Shown piece by piece: positions 1 through 9,271 of a stretch of 64,000 nucleotides of DNA (its first letter is position 1; every line of letters starts with the position of its first letter). Under the pieces are notes generated by a model. It saw only the letters and a program-made list of their open reading frames with translations, was not told where the DNA came from and ran no database searches. Source of the stretch: Actinomyces israelii DSM 43320 (GTDB lineage: Bacteria; Actinomycetota; Actinomycetes; Actinomycetales; Actinomycetaceae); the NCBI RefSeq assembly GCF_000711965.1, contig NZ_JONS01000003.1, forward strand, positions 62,001-126,000, given 5' to 3'. A program made the translations under genes and the position numbers.

Positions 1-174
1 TGCCACTTCCGCCGGCGAAAACTCTTGCAGAGCCTCCTTGGCAAAACCGTACTTTTCGTAGAACTCAGGGTATCCCGCCATGCGGAAGATACTCATGAGT
101 GGCAAGATTAACACCCAGACGATGAACAAGGTGCGGTGACGACGAACATCCGTGCGAAAAAGGACCCCATTCAC
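1..174 (-). CDS. ABC-2 type exporter permease, N-terminal fragment
   Basis: Only the first 58 codons are in the window; the gene runs off the left edge. It starts with GTG at 174, one nucleotide after the TGA stop of the ATPase gene at 176-178, so the two are translationally coupled. The product begins MNGVLFRTDVRRHR, followed by a hydrophobic stretch (about residues 15-30) and a soluble loop, as in ABC-2 permeases where a basic cytoplasmic N-terminus precedes the first helix. It would form the membrane channel for the ATPase. G+C is well below that of the rest of the window. The substrate cannot be told. Confidence 0.75.
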   Translation of the reverse strand, partial: MNGVLFRTDVRRHRTLFIVWVLILPLMSIFRMAGYPEFYEKYGFAKEALQEFSPAEVA

Positions 175-175
175 G

Positions 176-1078
176 TCAGGCCCCCCTCTCTTGAGTCTTG
201 TCATCGCCCGAATAGAAGTTCAAGAAGACTTCCTCGAGAGGCGGGTCTTCGATTGTCAGTTCCTCGACCTCATGCCCGGCGAGCCAGCCGAGCAGCCGAT
301 TGACATCGCCCTGGATCATGAACTTGCACCCAAGTTCCGTCTTCTCCATGGAATTGGCCCCCGCGAACTCCGGCGTCACGTCAGGGTCGCGGAACCGGAC
401 TCGAACCGACTTGTACTGGGCCGCACCGGGCTCGGACAACTCCTCGACCGCGACAAGCTTGCCCTCCCTGATGATCGCGACCCTGTTGCAGAGTCGCTGC
501 ACCTCGCTGAGGACGTGGGACGAGAAGAAGACGGTCTTGCCAGCGTCCTGTTCGTTGCGAAGAATCTCGTAGAAGGTGTTCTGCACCAAAGGATCCAGGC
601 CGCTGGTGGGTTCGTCGAAGATGAGCAAGTCGGGATCGTGAAGAATGGTCTGGATGATCCCGACCTTCTTCTTGTTTCCCGTCGACAGCGAACGGAACTT
701 CTTCGACAGGTTGAGATCCAGCCGTGAACTGAGTTCCTTGATCTTGTCAGACCCATCGACATCGTGAAACTTCGCGGACAAATCAAGCAACTCACCCGCC
801 GTCATGTCATCGTAGAGGCTGACGTCTGCGGGGAGATAGCCGATTCTCTTGTGGATCTCGCGGGACTCCTCGACCACGTCGTAGCCCAAGACCTTCGCGC
901 TCCCACTCGTGGGCTTCAGGAAGCCGAGAAGTGTTCGGATCGTCGTGCTCTTTCCCGCGCCATTTGGGCCGATGAAGCCAAAGACCTCGCCCTTCTCGAC
1001 GGCGAGATTGACGTCCTCGATACCACGGGATTTTCCGTAACTCTTGGTTAGTGAATGCGTCTCAATGACCGGCGACAT
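176..1078 (-). CDS. ABC transporter ATP-binding protein
   Basis: 300-residue ATPase of the ABC-2/DrrA exporter class. Visible motifs are Walker A GPNGAGKST (37-45), signature LSTGN (131-135), Walker B LLIFDEP (151-157), the D-loop and the switch His near 188. A C-terminal domain of about 85 residues follows, as in drug and antimicrobial exporters of this class. ATG at 1078 is preceded by a G-rich ribosome site (gggggtgactc). It forms an operon with the permease immediately downstream. The gene is about 52-58% G+C, unlike the >70% G+C of the neighbouring genes, and lies on the 3' side of a tRNA-Val gene, which suggests horizontal acquisition. The substrate is unknown. Confidence 0.9.
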   Translation of the reverse strand: MSPVIETHSLTKSYGKSRGIEDVNLAVEKGEVFGFIGPNGAGKSTTIRTLLGFLKPTSGSAKVLGYDVVEESREIHKRIGYLPADVSLYDDMTAGELLDLSAKFHDVDGSDKIKELSSRLDLNLSKKFRSLSTGNKKKVGIIQTILHDPDLLIFDEPTSGLDPLVQNTFYEILRNEQDAGKTVFFSSHVLSEVQRLCNRVAIIREGKLVAVEELSEPGAAQYKSVRVRFRDPDVTPEFAGANSMEKTELGCKFMIQGDVNRLLGWLAGHEVEELTIEDPPLEEVFLNFYSGDDKTQERGA

Positions 1079-1364
1079 GAGTCACCCCCCACACCGAATG
1101 GGGGACGTGGCCGTGCGACGGATTGTGGCGGTCTGACACATAGTCATGGTCATGCGTATACCTTGACCCATCCGACGGGACACCACGCCGCGAGTGTGCA
1201 AGACGAGCGGACGATGGCAAGACCGACGGATGTGCTCTCAACTTGTAGGGATAGACGAGGGCATCAATCCAAGGATTGTTGCCCGGCTCAGGAGCGCATC
1301 TCGACAGTAACAGCGCCTCCACTGGGGTGTCAATGGCTGGTCCCGCCAAGCTTCGACGGACTAG

Positions 1365-1437
1365 TGGACCCGGCCGGACTCGAACCGACGACCTCCGCGG
1401 TGTAAACGCGCTGCTCTACCAGCTGAGCTACAGGTCC
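1365..1437 (-). tRNA. tRNA-Val (anticodon TAC)
   Basis: 73 nt on the minus strand. The acceptor GGACCTG pairs with CGGGTCC (one T-G pair). The D arm is GCTC/GAGC, the anticodon loop TTTACAC, the T arm GTCGG/CCGGC around TTCGAGT, and the discriminator base A. CCA is not encoded. The first anticodon-stem pair (27-43) is a G-G mismatch; the other four pair. The 3' end faces the low-G+C ABC genes, the usual side on which islands insert. Confidence 0.93.
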
Positions 1438-1574
1438 GCAGCCCATGGAGGGCCGTGTGGGCGACGTTATCAGGTGCGGTTCTCCGCTTCAGGGCAGCCG
1501 GCATCGCGTGCGCGGCAGGACGTGCTCGCACTCGGCGGCGCGTCCCGCACGCGGGGCGGCTGCCAACGCCCCGG

Positions 1575-1979
1575 TCAGCGCCGGCGGCTGGAGATGCGGA
1601 TGCCGCTCCAGTGCTCCCCCATCGAGGCCGCTGACGTCGCGTGCATGCCGGCGGTCCCGGCCGCCTCCTCGATCTCGGAGGCGGGAACCGCACCCGTGGT
1701 GCGCGCCTTGGGCGTCAGCAGCCACAACAGGCCATCGCCGTCGAGATTGGCCTGCGCATCCACGAGCAGGTCAGTCAGGTCATCCACGTCGCCGTCGTCG
1801 TGGCGCCACCAGATGAGCGCGGAGTCGGCTACATCCTCGTAGTCCTCGCCCACGAGCCCGGTTCCAGTCTCGGCCTCCGCAGCCCGCCGGAGAGCTTCGT
1901 CAACATCGTCGTCGTACCCGAACTCCTGGACGATGAGGCCCGAGGCGAAGCCGAAGGCCCCACCTGCTGTGCTCGTCAC
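1575..1979 (-). CDS. DUF3052 family protein
   Basis: 134-residue acidic actinobacterial protein of unknown role. The chosen start is GTG at 1979 (MTSTAGGAFGFASGLIVQEF), preceded by a strong ribosome site GGAAGGGAG at 9-10 nt; the open frame runs further upstream but that part looks non-coding. The body contains the FGYDDDVDEALR and ALIWWRHDDGD segments typical of the family, which has a compact PaiB-unlike fold and no known catalytic residues. It diverges from aceE, a pairing common in actinobacteria. Function is not established. Confidence 0.8.
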   Translation of the reverse strand: MTSTAGGAFGFASGLIVQEFGYDDDVDEALRRAAEAETGTGLVGEDYEDVADSALIWWRHDDGDVDDLTDLLVDAQANLDGDGLLWLLTPKARTTGAVPASEIEEAAGTAGMHATSAASMGEHWSGIRISSRRR

Positions 1980-2354
1980 TATGGTCTGCTCCCTTCCTGG
2001 GCGTTGCGCCCCTTTGCCGGCCCCGCCGTCGAGGCCGTGGGTACTACCCCACCGTACAAGGGCGGGGACGCGCAAGCGAACACGCATACGCAACTCTGCC
2101 GAATGCCTGCGCAATGGGGCGGCGCCACGCCCTTCGCCGGCGCCAACATGCTGCACATCACACGTGACCTGGGACTTTCTTCCCTCCGAGGAACGGCTGC
2201 GGCCGCTCAAAGGCCCTAGGTTTAGGATCGTACGAACTCAGGCGGACCCGGCGCGTGCCCACCGGCTCGATCGACCACCAGGCGTCCAAGAGCCGTCCGG
2301 AGCCACCTCCGTCGGCCCGCCACCGACCGCACAGACGCGAGGAAAGAAGATTCC
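1980..2354. other. Divergent intergenic region, DUF3052 / aceE
   Basis: 375 nt between two divergent genes, without a convincing open frame. A possible -10 for aceE is TAGGAT at 2223-2228, which would give a leader of about 115 nt. No clear -35 partner or riboswitch fold was seen. The aceE ribosome site gaggaaagaag lies at 2339-2349. Confidence 0.3.
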
Positions 2355-5114
2355 GTGAGCCCCACCAGTGACGCCACGCCGCTGATCGACGGCCTCCTGA
2401 CCAAGGTCGCCGACAACGACCCCGAGGAGACCAGGGAGTGGCTCGAGTCCCTCGAGGCCCTCATCCAGGACAAGGGCGGCCCACGCGCCCGCTACATCCT
2501 GCTGTCGATGCTGGCCGAGGCCCGCAAGAAGAACGTCAGCCTCCCGGCCCAGACCACCACCCCCTACGTCAACACCATCGCGGTCGAGGACGAGCCCTAC
2601 TTCCCCGGCGACGAGGACGCTGAGCGCACCTACCGCCGCTGGCTGCGCTGGAACGCCGCCGTCATGGTCACCCGCGCCCAGCGCCCCGGCGTCGGCGTGG
2701 GCGGGCACATCTCCTCCTACGCCTCCACCGCCACCCTCTACGAGGTGGGCTTCAACCACTTCTTCCGCGGCAAGGACCACCCCGGCGGCGGCGACCACGT
2801 CTTCTTCCAGGGCCACGCCTCGCCGGGCAACTACGCCCGCGCCTTCCTCGAGGGCCGCCTGAGCGAGGCCGACCTGGACGGCTTCCGCCAGGAGTACTCC
2901 CACCCCGCCGCCACCGGCGGGCGCGGCCTGCCCTCCTACCCGCACCCGCGCCGCATGGAGGACTTCTGGGAGTTCCCCACCGTCTCCATGGGGCTGGGGC
3001 CGGCCGAGGCCATCTACCAGGCCTGGTTCGACAGGTACCTCTCCGGCGCCGGCATCAAGGACACCTCCGCCCAGCGCACCTGGGCGTTCCTGGGCGACGG
3101 CGAGATGGACGAGCCGGAGTCCCGCGGCATGCTCCAGCTGGCCGCCTCCCAGCAGCTGGACAACCTCACCTTCGTCATCAACTGCAACCTGCAGCGCCTC
3201 GACGGGCCCGTGCGCGGCAACGGCAAGATCATCCAGGAGCTCGAGGCCTTCTTCAAGGGCGCCGGGTGGAACGTCATCAAGGTGATCTGGGGCCGCGGCT
3301 GGGACCAGCTGCTGGCCGCCGACAAGGACCGCGCCCTGGAGCACCTCATGATGGAGACGCTCGACGGCGACTACCAGACCTTCAAGGCCAACGACGGGGC
3401 CTACGTGCGCGAGCACTTCTTCGGCCGTGACCCGCGCACCGCCGAGCTGGTCAAGGACTGGACCGACGAGGAGATCTGGGCGCTCCAGCGCGGCGGCAAC
3501 GACTACCGCAAGATGTACGCCGCCTACAAGGCGGCCACCGAGCACAGGGGCCAGCCCACCGTCGTCCTCGCCCACACGGTCAAGGGCTACCTGCTGGGCT
3601 CCCACTTCGCGGGCCGCAACGCCACCCACCAGATGAAGAAGCTCAAGGTCGACGACCTCAAGGGCCTGCGGGACCGCCTCCACATCCCGGTCACCGACGC
3701 CCAGCTCGAGGCGGACCCCTACATGCCGCCCTACTACCGGCCCGAGCCCGAAGACCCGGCGCTGCTCTACATGCTCGAGCGCCGCAAGCAGCTCGGCGGC
3801 TTCCTGCCCGAGCGGCGCGACGACGGCGGCCGGCTCGAGCTGCCCGGGGACAGGGCCTACAACCTCCTCAAGGGCGGGTCCGGCAAGCAGGAGGTCGCCT
3901 CCACCATGGCCTTCGTGCGCCTGCTCAAGGAGCTCATCAAGGACAAGGGCATCGGGCGCCGCATTGTGCCGATCATCCCCGACGAGTCGCGCACCTTCGG
4001 CCTGGAGTCCCTCTTCCCCACCAAGAAGATCTTCAACACCCAGGGCCAGAGCTACACGCCGGTGGACGCGAGCATGATGCTGTCCTACCGCGAGTCCGAC
4101 TCCGGGCAGATCATGCACACCGGCATCAACGAGGCCGGCTCAGCCGCACTGTTCCAGGTCGCGGGCACGAGCTACGCCACCCACGGCCAGCCCATGATCC
4201 CGGTCTACATCTTCTACTCGATGTTCGGTTTCCAGCGCACCGGCGACCAGTTCTGGGCGGCCGGCGACCAGCTCGCGCGCGGCTTCGTCGTCGGCGCCAC
4301 CGCCGGGCGCACGACGCTGACCGGCGAGGGCACCCAGCACATGGACGGCCACTCCCCGCTCATCTCCTGGACCAATGAGGCCTTCGCCTCCTACGACCCG
4401 GCCTACGCCTATGAGATCCGCCACATCGTGCGCGACGCCCTGGAGCGCTGGTACGGGCCGGACTCGGGCCGCGACCGCAACGTCATGTACTACCTCACCG
4501 TGTACAACGAGCCCATGGTCCAGCCGGCCGAGCCGGCCGACGTCGATGTCGAGGGCATTATCAGGGGCATCCACAAGATCGCCGACGCTCCCGAGAGCGA
4601 CGGGCCCGAGGTCCAGCTGCTGGCCTCCGGCGTCGGCGTGCCCTGGGTCCTGGAGGCGCGCCGCATCCTGGTGCGGGACTGGGGAGTGCGCGCCTCGGTG
4701 TGGTCGGTGACCTCCTGGGGCGAGCTGCGCCGCGAGGCGCTCGCCGTCGACGAGGAGAACTTCCTCCACCCCTCGGCCCCCCAGCGCGTCCCCTACCTGG
4801 CCGGCAAGCTCGCCGGCGCGCAGGGGCCCTTCGTCGCCACCAGCGACTACGACCACGCGGTACCCGACCTCATCAGGCCCTGGGTCCCCGGCAGCTACCA
4901 CGTGCTCGGCGCCGACGGCTTCGGCTTCTCCGACACGCGCGCCGCGGCCCGCCGCCACTACCTCATCGACGCTGACTCCGTCGTCGTCAAGGCTCTCCAG
5001 GCCCTCGCCGACGACGGCAGGCTCAGCCGCGCGGTGCTGCAGCACGCCGTGGACCGCTACGACCTGAGCAATGTGAGCGCCGGACGCTCCGGCGCTCAGG
5101 GCGGGGAGTCCTGA
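2355..5114 (+). CDS. aceE: Pyruvate dehydrogenase E1 component, homodimeric
   Basis: 919 residues, the usual length for the homodimeric E1p. It decarboxylates pyruvate with thiamine diphosphate and passes the acetyl group to the lipoyl E2, feeding acetyl-CoA to the TCA cycle and fatty acid synthesis. The ThDP motif runs from [10 protein letters not shown] (248-257) to NCNLQ (276-280). The N-terminal region ([27 protein letters not shown]) is characteristic of AceE rather than of E1alpha/beta. The start is GTG at 2355, 5 nt after a purine-rich ribosome site. No E2 or E3 gene is adjacent. A strong hairpin terminator follows at 5146. Confidence 0.97.
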   Translation: MSPTSDATPLIDGLLTKVADNDPEETREWLESLEALIQDKGGPRARYILLSMLAEARKKNVSLPAQTTTPYVNTIAVEDEPYFPGDEDAERTYRRWLRWNAAVMVTRAQRPGVGVGGHISSYASTATLYEVGFNHFFRGKDHPGGGDHVFFQGHASPGNYARAFLEGRLSEADLDGFRQEYSHPAATGGRGLPSYPHPRRMEDFWEFPTVSMGLGPAEAIYQAWFDRYLSGAGIKDTSAQRTWAFLGDGEMDEPESRGMLQLAASQQLDNLTFVINCNLQRLDGPVRGNGKIIQELEAFFKGAGWNVIKVIWGRGWDQLLAADKDRALEHLMMETLDGDYQTFKANDGAYVREHFFGRDPRTAELVKDWTDEEIWALQRGGNDYRKMYAAYKAATEHRGQPTVVLAHTVKGYLLGSHFAGRNATHQMKKLKVDDLKGLRDRLHIPVTDAQLEADPYMPPYYRPEPEDPALLYMLERRKQLGGFLPERRDDGGRLELPGDRAYNLLKGGSGKQEVASTMAFVRLLKELIKDKGIGRRIVPIIPDESRTFGLESLFPTKKIFNTQGQSYTPVDASMMLSYRESDSGQIMHTGINEAGSAALFQVAGTSYATHGQPMIPVYIFYSMFGFQRTGDQFWAAGDQLARGFVVGATAGRTTLTGEGTQHMDGHSPLISWTNEAFASYDPAYAYEIRHIVRDALERWYGPDSGRDRNVMYYLTVYNEPMVQPAEPADVDVEGIIRGIHKIADAPESDGPEVQLLASGVGVPWVLEARRILVRDWGVRASVWSVTSWGELRREALAVDEENFLHPSAPQRVPYLAGKLAGAQGPFVATSDYDHAVPDLIRPWVPGSYHVLGADGFGFSDTRAAARRHYLIDADSVVVKALQALADDGRLSRAVLQHAVDRYDLSNVSAGRSGAQGGES

Positions 5115-5145
5115 TCGACTGATCACGCGCCCCTGAGCACCTTCA

Positions 5146-5187
5146 GCGGGCGGGGACCGGAGGCTCGTCCCTCCGGTCCCCGCCCGC
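5146..5187 (+). terminator. Hairpin terminator after aceE
   Basis: Perfect 18-bp stem (5146-5163 with 5170-5187) and a 6-nt loop ctcgtc. There is no T-run, as is common for high-G+C actinobacterial terminators. Confidence 0.8.
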
Positions 5188-5299
5188 CTCGTGCGCCCCC
5201 GGTTCCCGGCTCGGGCTCGACGACGGCGCCGCCTCTCCGGTGAGAAGATCGGCGTGCAGGACTTGAGTCCCTCGACTCGGCCGTCACACTCCCATATCT

Positions 5300-5317
5300 T
5301 TGTACTACCTGGTTAGT
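5300..5317. promoter_or_regulatory. Candidate TetR operator upstream of cai-like operon
   Basis: TTGTACT-ACCTG-GTTA (5300-5315) matches the motif upstream of the etf/fix genes (15380-15395). Positions 5304-5317 form an imperfect 14-nt palindrome of the type ACTAnCnnGnTAGT, the size and symmetry expected of a TetR-family site. It lies about 75-90 nt before the first gene of the operon. That the adjacent TetR binds here is an inference. Confidence 0.5.
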
Positions 5318-5388
5318 TCATGGCTTGCCGGACATCGCCGTCCGAGCACCACCACTGTGCGGACCACCACCGTCAAAGGAGAAGGTAG

Positions 5389-6570
5389 ATGATCACAGAG
5401 AAGCCGAAGAACGAAGAGGAGTTCCAGCAGTACCTCATGGAGATCCGTGAGCTCGCGCAGGGCCCCTTCGACGAGCTGCAGACCGAGATCGAGGTGACCA
5501 ACAAGTTCCCCGACGAGTTCTACGAGCTCGCCAAGGAGCACAACCTCTACCGCTTCTACATGCCCGAGCGGTACGGCGGCTGGGGACTGTCGACCCTCGA
5601 GATCATGAAGGTGCAGGAGGAGTTCTCGCGCGGCCCGGGCGGCATGCGGATGCACCTCCACCACGCCGCCGGCCTGAACTGGCGCATTATGGACGACTTC
5701 GCCCAGCCGGAGCTCAAGGAGTGGGCGATGCCCCGCTTCCAGGACAAGACACTCTTCGTGAACTTCGCCCTGACCGAGAAGGAGGCCGGCTCCGGCGCCG
5801 ACATCAAGACCTCGGCGGTTCGCGACGGCGAGGAGTGGGTGATCAACGGCGAGAAGACCCTGATCTCCCACACGGACTGCTCCGACGGCACCTACCTCAT
5901 CACGCTGACCGATCCGGATGCGGACAAGGACAAGCGCCTGACCGCGTTCTTCGTCCCGACGGACACCCCCGGGTACGAGATCGTCGACATGCCCCACATG
6001 ATGGGATGCCGCGGCGCCGGCCACGCGGGCCTGCGCTTCACCGACTGCCGCGTTCCCGACAGGTACCGCCTCGGCGAGGTCGGCGAGGGCCTGCACGTCG
6101 CGATGTACTCCCTGGGCCTGTCCCGCCTCCACATCGCCGACTCGAACCTGGGCATGGCCCAGCGGATGCTCGAGATGTCGATCGCCCGCGCCAAGGAGCG
6201 CATCACCTTCGGCAAGCCGCTGGTCAGGCGTCAGGCGATCCAGTCGATGATCGCGGAGTCCGGCAAGTGGATCTACCTGCTGCGCTCGGCCATCCACGAC
6301 GCCGCCCGCCGCTACGACGCCGGTGAGGACCCGATGACCCAGGCCTCGCTGTGCAAGCTCGCATCGATCGACACCGTCAAGATCGTCTCGGACAACATGC
6401 TCGAGATCCTCGGCGGCATCGGCTACTTCGAGGAGTGCGAGTACGGCCCCGCAGAGCGCCTGTACCGCGACTGCAGGGCCATGTGGCTGGAGGAGGGCCC
6501 GCCCACCGTCCAGCGCACCACCGCCGCCCGCGGCCTGATCACCACCGGCGGCGACCTCTGGAGCTCCTGA
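5389..6570 (+). CDS. Acyl-CoA dehydrogenase, CaiA-like
   Basis: 393-residue FAD enzyme of the acyl-CoA dehydrogenase superfamily, predicted to oxidise or reduce an acyl-CoA at C2-C3 with electron-transferring flavoprotein as partner. It shows the mid-domain FAD signature region (NFALTEKEAGSGADIKTS), the ERITFGKPLVRRQAIQ helix and an end segment WLEEGPPTVQR where the catalytic Glu of the family normally lies. ATG at 5389 follows a strong ribosome site (aaaggagaaggtag). It is the first gene of the cai-like operon. Pairing with a CaiB-type transferase, a CaiC-like ligase and FixABCX suggests crotonobetainyl-CoA-reductase-like chemistry, but the substrate is not proven by sequence. Confidence 0.85.
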   Translation: MITEKPKNEEEFQQYLMEIRELAQGPFDELQTEIEVTNKFPDEFYELAKEHNLYRFYMPERYGGWGLSTLEIMKVQEEFSRGPGGMRMHLHHAAGLNWRIMDDFAQPELKEWAMPRFQDKTLFVNFALTEKEAGSGADIKTSAVRDGEEWVINGEKTLISHTDCSDGTYLITLTDPDADKDKRLTAFFVPTDTPGYEIVDMPHMMGCRGAGHAGLRFTDCRVPDRYRLGEVGEGLHVAMYSLGLSRLHIADSNLGMAQRMLEMSIARAKERITFGKPLVRRQAIQSMIAESGKWIYLLRSAIHDAARRYDAGEDPMTQASLCKLASIDTVKIVSDNMLEILGGIGYFEECEYGPAERLYRDCRAMWLEEGPPTVQRTTAARGLITTGGDLWSS

Positions 6571-6589
6571 CCCACCCGCGGAGCTCCAC

Positions 6590-6623
6590 GCCCGGGGGAC
6601 GACAAGGGCGTCGTCCCCCGGGC
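6590..6623 (+). terminator. Intra-operon hairpin between dehydrogenase and CoA-transferase
   Basis: Perfect 14-bp stem (6590-6603 with 6610-6623) and a 6-nt loop. No T-run. It may attenuate transcription or protect the upstream mRNA; it is the first of three hairpins inside this gene series. Confidence 0.55.
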
Positions 6624-6663
6624 CCCGTCCCTCAACCACACATCCAGCGCACTCGAGGAAGAG

Positions 6664-7887
6664 ATGAACCCCCTTAGCGGAATCAAGGTCGTCGATATGA
6701 CGGCGTTCCTGGCAGCCCCCACCGTCGCACGAATCCTCGGCGAGTGGGGCGCCGATGTCATCAAGGTCGAGGCCCCGAAAGGGGACCCCGGACGCACCCA
6801 GGGCGCGGTGTTCGGCACGCCGTACACCGACGACGAGAACCTCGGCTTCGACATGTCGAACATGAACAAGCGGTTCGTCACCCTGGACCTGCGGCAGGAG
6901 CCCGGCCGCGAGGTCATGGACCGGCTGCTCGCCGACGCCGACGTCTTCCTGACCTCGACCCGGGTCAAGTCCCTGGTCAAGCTCGGCTACGACTTCGACA
7001 CCCTTCACGAGCGCTTCCCCAAGCTCGTGATGGCGCAGGTCCTCGGCTTCGGCGCCAAGGGGCCGCTGAAGGACGCCGCCGGCTTCGACATGACAGCCTG
7101 CATGTCGAGAGGCGGGGTGCTCGGCACCACCGTCAACCGCGGCAGCCGCCCGATGATCCCGCCGAACGGCTACGGCGACTTCCAGATCTCCTTCGTCCTG
7201 GCGGCCGGCATCCTCGCCGCGCTCATGGGCCGGGAGAGGACCGGACGCGGCGACTACGTGACGACGTCCCTCTTCCACTCCGGCGTCTTCATGCTCAACA
7301 CGGCCATGATCTCGGCGCAGTACGGCAGCGAGTACCCGAAGGACCGCCGCGAAGTCATCAACCCGTTCAACAACACCTACGTCGCACGCGACGGGCTCAT
7401 TATGACCCTGTGCGCGCCGGAGTACGACCGGGACTTCGACAAGGTCATGACCCTTCTGGGCCGCGAGGACCTCGCCGGAAACACGCGGTACAACATCTGC
7501 GACGTCATCAACGCGAACAAGCTCAATGGGGAGGTCGTCGACATCCTCGACGAGGCCTTCGCCACCCGGGACCGCCAGTACTGGCTCGACCTCCTCCTCG
7601 CCAACGACGTGCCGATCGAGGCCTGCCAGCTGCCGACCGACATCTACGAGGACGAGCAGACCTGGGCCAACGACGTGCTGCGCACCGTCACGTGCCCGTC
7701 CGGGGCGCAGCGAATGATTCCGACCAACCCGGTGCGCTTCCAGTCGCAGGGCGATCCCGAGCTGCGTCTGACCCGCGCCCAGGGATCGGACACCGAGGAG
7801 GTCCTGGCCGAGCTGGGCTACTCCCCCGAGCAGATCGCCGCCCACCTCGCCTCCGGCGCCGTCATCGCCACCAGCCCTCGCAGCTGA
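6664..7887 (+). CDS. CoA-transferase family III (CaiB/BaiF)
   Basis: 407 residues, the usual length for formyl-CoA/carnitine-type transferases, which move CoA between carboxylic acids through an Asp-linked anhydride. The N-terminus MNPLSGIKVVDMTAFLAAPT and the segment EWGADVIKVEAPKGDPGR (about 27-44) are typical. Asp172 in NGYGDFQISF sits where the catalytic Asp of the family lies. ATG at 6664 follows gaggaagag. With the flanking dehydrogenase and ligase it would activate the substrate acid by transferring CoA from the product thioester, as CaiB does. The substrate is unknown; BaiF-like bile-acid or other acid transfer cannot be excluded. Confidence 0.88.
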   Translation: MNPLSGIKVVDMTAFLAAPTVARILGEWGADVIKVEAPKGDPGRTQGAVFGTPYTDDENLGFDMSNMNKRFVTLDLRQEPGREVMDRLLADADVFLTSTRVKSLVKLGYDFDTLHERFPKLVMAQVLGFGAKGPLKDAAGFDMTACMSRGGVLGTTVNRGSRPMIPPNGYGDFQISFVLAAGILAALMGRERTGRGDYVTTSLFHSGVFMLNTAMISAQYGSEYPKDRREVINPFNNTYVARDGLIMTLCAPEYDRDFDKVMTLLGREDLAGNTRYNICDVINANKLNGEVVDILDEAFATRDRQYWLDLLLANDVPIEACQLPTDIYEDEQTWANDVLRTVTCPSGAQRMIPTNPVRFQSQGDPELRLTRAQGSDTEEVLAELGYSPEQIAAHLASGAVIATSPRS

Positions 7888-7908
7888 GGGCCCCGATCAT
7901 CCACCACC

Positions 7909-7933
7909 GCGGGGCGCGCCCGGCGCGCCCCGC
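7909..7933 (+). terminator. Intra-operon GC-rich hairpin
   Basis: Near-perfect dyad: 7909-7920 pairs with 7922-7933 (12 bp around one nucleotide; the functional loop would open to 3-5 nt). It lies between the CoA-transferase and the first carrier and may act as a polarity or stability element. Confidence 0.5.
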
Positions 7934-7953
7934 CCGATCACAGAAGGCTTGTC

Positions 7954-9162
7954 ATGCCAGAGACCCAGGTGGCGGGTACGTCGAACCGCAAGTACTGGTT
8001 CACCGCCGCGCTCCTCTACCTGTCCTACTTCGTCCTCGGTTTCTCCCTCTTCGCCCAGGCCCAGTTCAAGCCTGCGCTGGCCATCCAGTGGTCCACCACC
8101 ATCGAGGGCGTCTTCTCCGCCATCGCCTGGATGATGGTCGGGCGCCTCGTCGCCTACCCCCTGGCCGGCCCCGTCGCCGACCGCGTCTCCCGCCGCCTGG
8201 GCGCCATTATCGGGGCCGTGCTCCTGGCCGTCTCGTTCCTGGGGATCATCCTCGTCGGCAGCCCGACCCTGGGCCTGGTCATGTGCGTCGTCGCCGGCAT
8301 GGGCAACGGCTTCCTCGACCCCGCGGTCTACCCCGCGCTCTCGGAGATCTTCCCGGCCAAGGCGCACACCGCGAACCTCTTCCTCAAGTTCGCGATCCTG
8401 GTCGCCCAGTTCCTTCTGCCCCTCCTCATCGGCTGGACGGGGGGATCGGAGCACGACGGCGGGTTCCGGCTCATCTACATCGGCGCCACCGTGCTCCTCG
8501 CCCTGGTCATCGTCGGCCTGGCGATCGCCCCCTTCCCGCCGAACGCGTCCAAGGCCGCCGAGTCCGCGGACAGCGGCGCCTCGGGCGGAGCCCGCATCAG
8601 CGCGACCATGGTCATGATGATGATCCTGGGCGCCACCACGATCACCACCTTCACCCTGTGGGGCAACACGAACCAGGAGCTGGGCAAGGCCTACGGGATG
8701 ACGGAGCCCGCCATCACCCAGAGCTGGTACGCGGCCGGCGCCATGGTGGCGATCCTGGTGTCCACCGCGCTGCTGACAAAGGTCCGGGTCACCCAGATCA
8801 TCGTGTTCTACCCGCTGGTCTCCGCCATCACACTGCTCGCCGTCTACTTCGTCCGCACCGTGTGGATCGTCCCGGTCGCCGGCTTCCTCATCGGGTGGAC
8901 CGCCGCAGGCGGCGTACTCCAGCTGGTCACCTCCTTGGCGAACTCGTTGTTCCCGCAGTCGCGCGGCCTGATGACCTCCCTGGTCATGATCGCCTCCGCC
9001 GTCGGCGCCTTCGGCTTCCAGCAGCTGGCCAAGGGCTGGGTCGCGAACGCCCCGGGCAACGTCGTGCTGCTCAATGCCGCCGTCACGGCCGTCGGCGTCG
9101 CGGTCGCCGTCGTCGTGGACCGCGGCGAGAAGCGCCGCCTGGCCGAGGGACCGGCAGCGTAG
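7954..9162 (+). CDS. MFS transporter
   Basis: 402-residue membrane protein with about 12 hydrophobic segments split by a short Ala/Ser/Gly-rich loop near residues 192-210 (ASKAAESADSGASGG). The loop-2 signature DRVSRRLGA (about residues 76-84) marks the major facilitator superfamily. ATG at 7954 follows agaaggcttgtc. It sits in the cai-like operon in the place of CaiT, so it probably carries the substrate acid, its product, or exchanges the two. Exact specificity cannot be read from the sequence. Confidence 0.85.
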   Translation: MPETQVAGTSNRKYWFTAALLYLSYFVLGFSLFAQAQFKPALAIQWSTTIEGVFSAIAWMMVGRLVAYPLAGPVADRVSRRLGAIIGAVLLAVSFLGIILVGSPTLGLVMCVVAGMGNGFLDPAVYPALSEIFPAKAHTANLFLKFAILVAQFLLPLLIGWTGGSEHDGGFRLIYIGATVLLALVIVGLAIAPFPPNASKAAESADSGASGGARISATMVMMMILGATTITTFTLWGNTNQELGKAYGMTEPAITQSWYAAGAMVAILVSTALLTKVRVTQIIVFYPLVSAITLLAVYFVRTVWIVPVAGFLIGWTAAGGVLQLVTSLANSLFPQSRGLMTSLVMIASAVGAFGFQQLAKGWVANAPGNVVLLNAAVTAVGVAVAVVVDRGEKRRLAEGPAA

Positions 9163-9271
9163 CCGGCGTCGGACGCCCCGGCCCCGAGCCACCGACGGCT
9201 CTCGGTTCCCTCCGAGATCCGCCGGGGCCGGCGGCGAGTCCGAACCACCCAGCGAGAAGGACGGAACCGCC

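Noticed and set aside
2238-4118. 626-codon open frame antisense to aceE
   Set aside because: Low-complexity Gly/Val/Leu/Glu/Asp product with no family resemblance; a shadow of high-G+C codon bias on the true gene.
5305-7845. 846-codon open frame antisense to the dehydrogenase and CoA-transferase genes
   Set aside because: No ribosome site, repetitive composition, and both plus-strand genes have intact family motifs.
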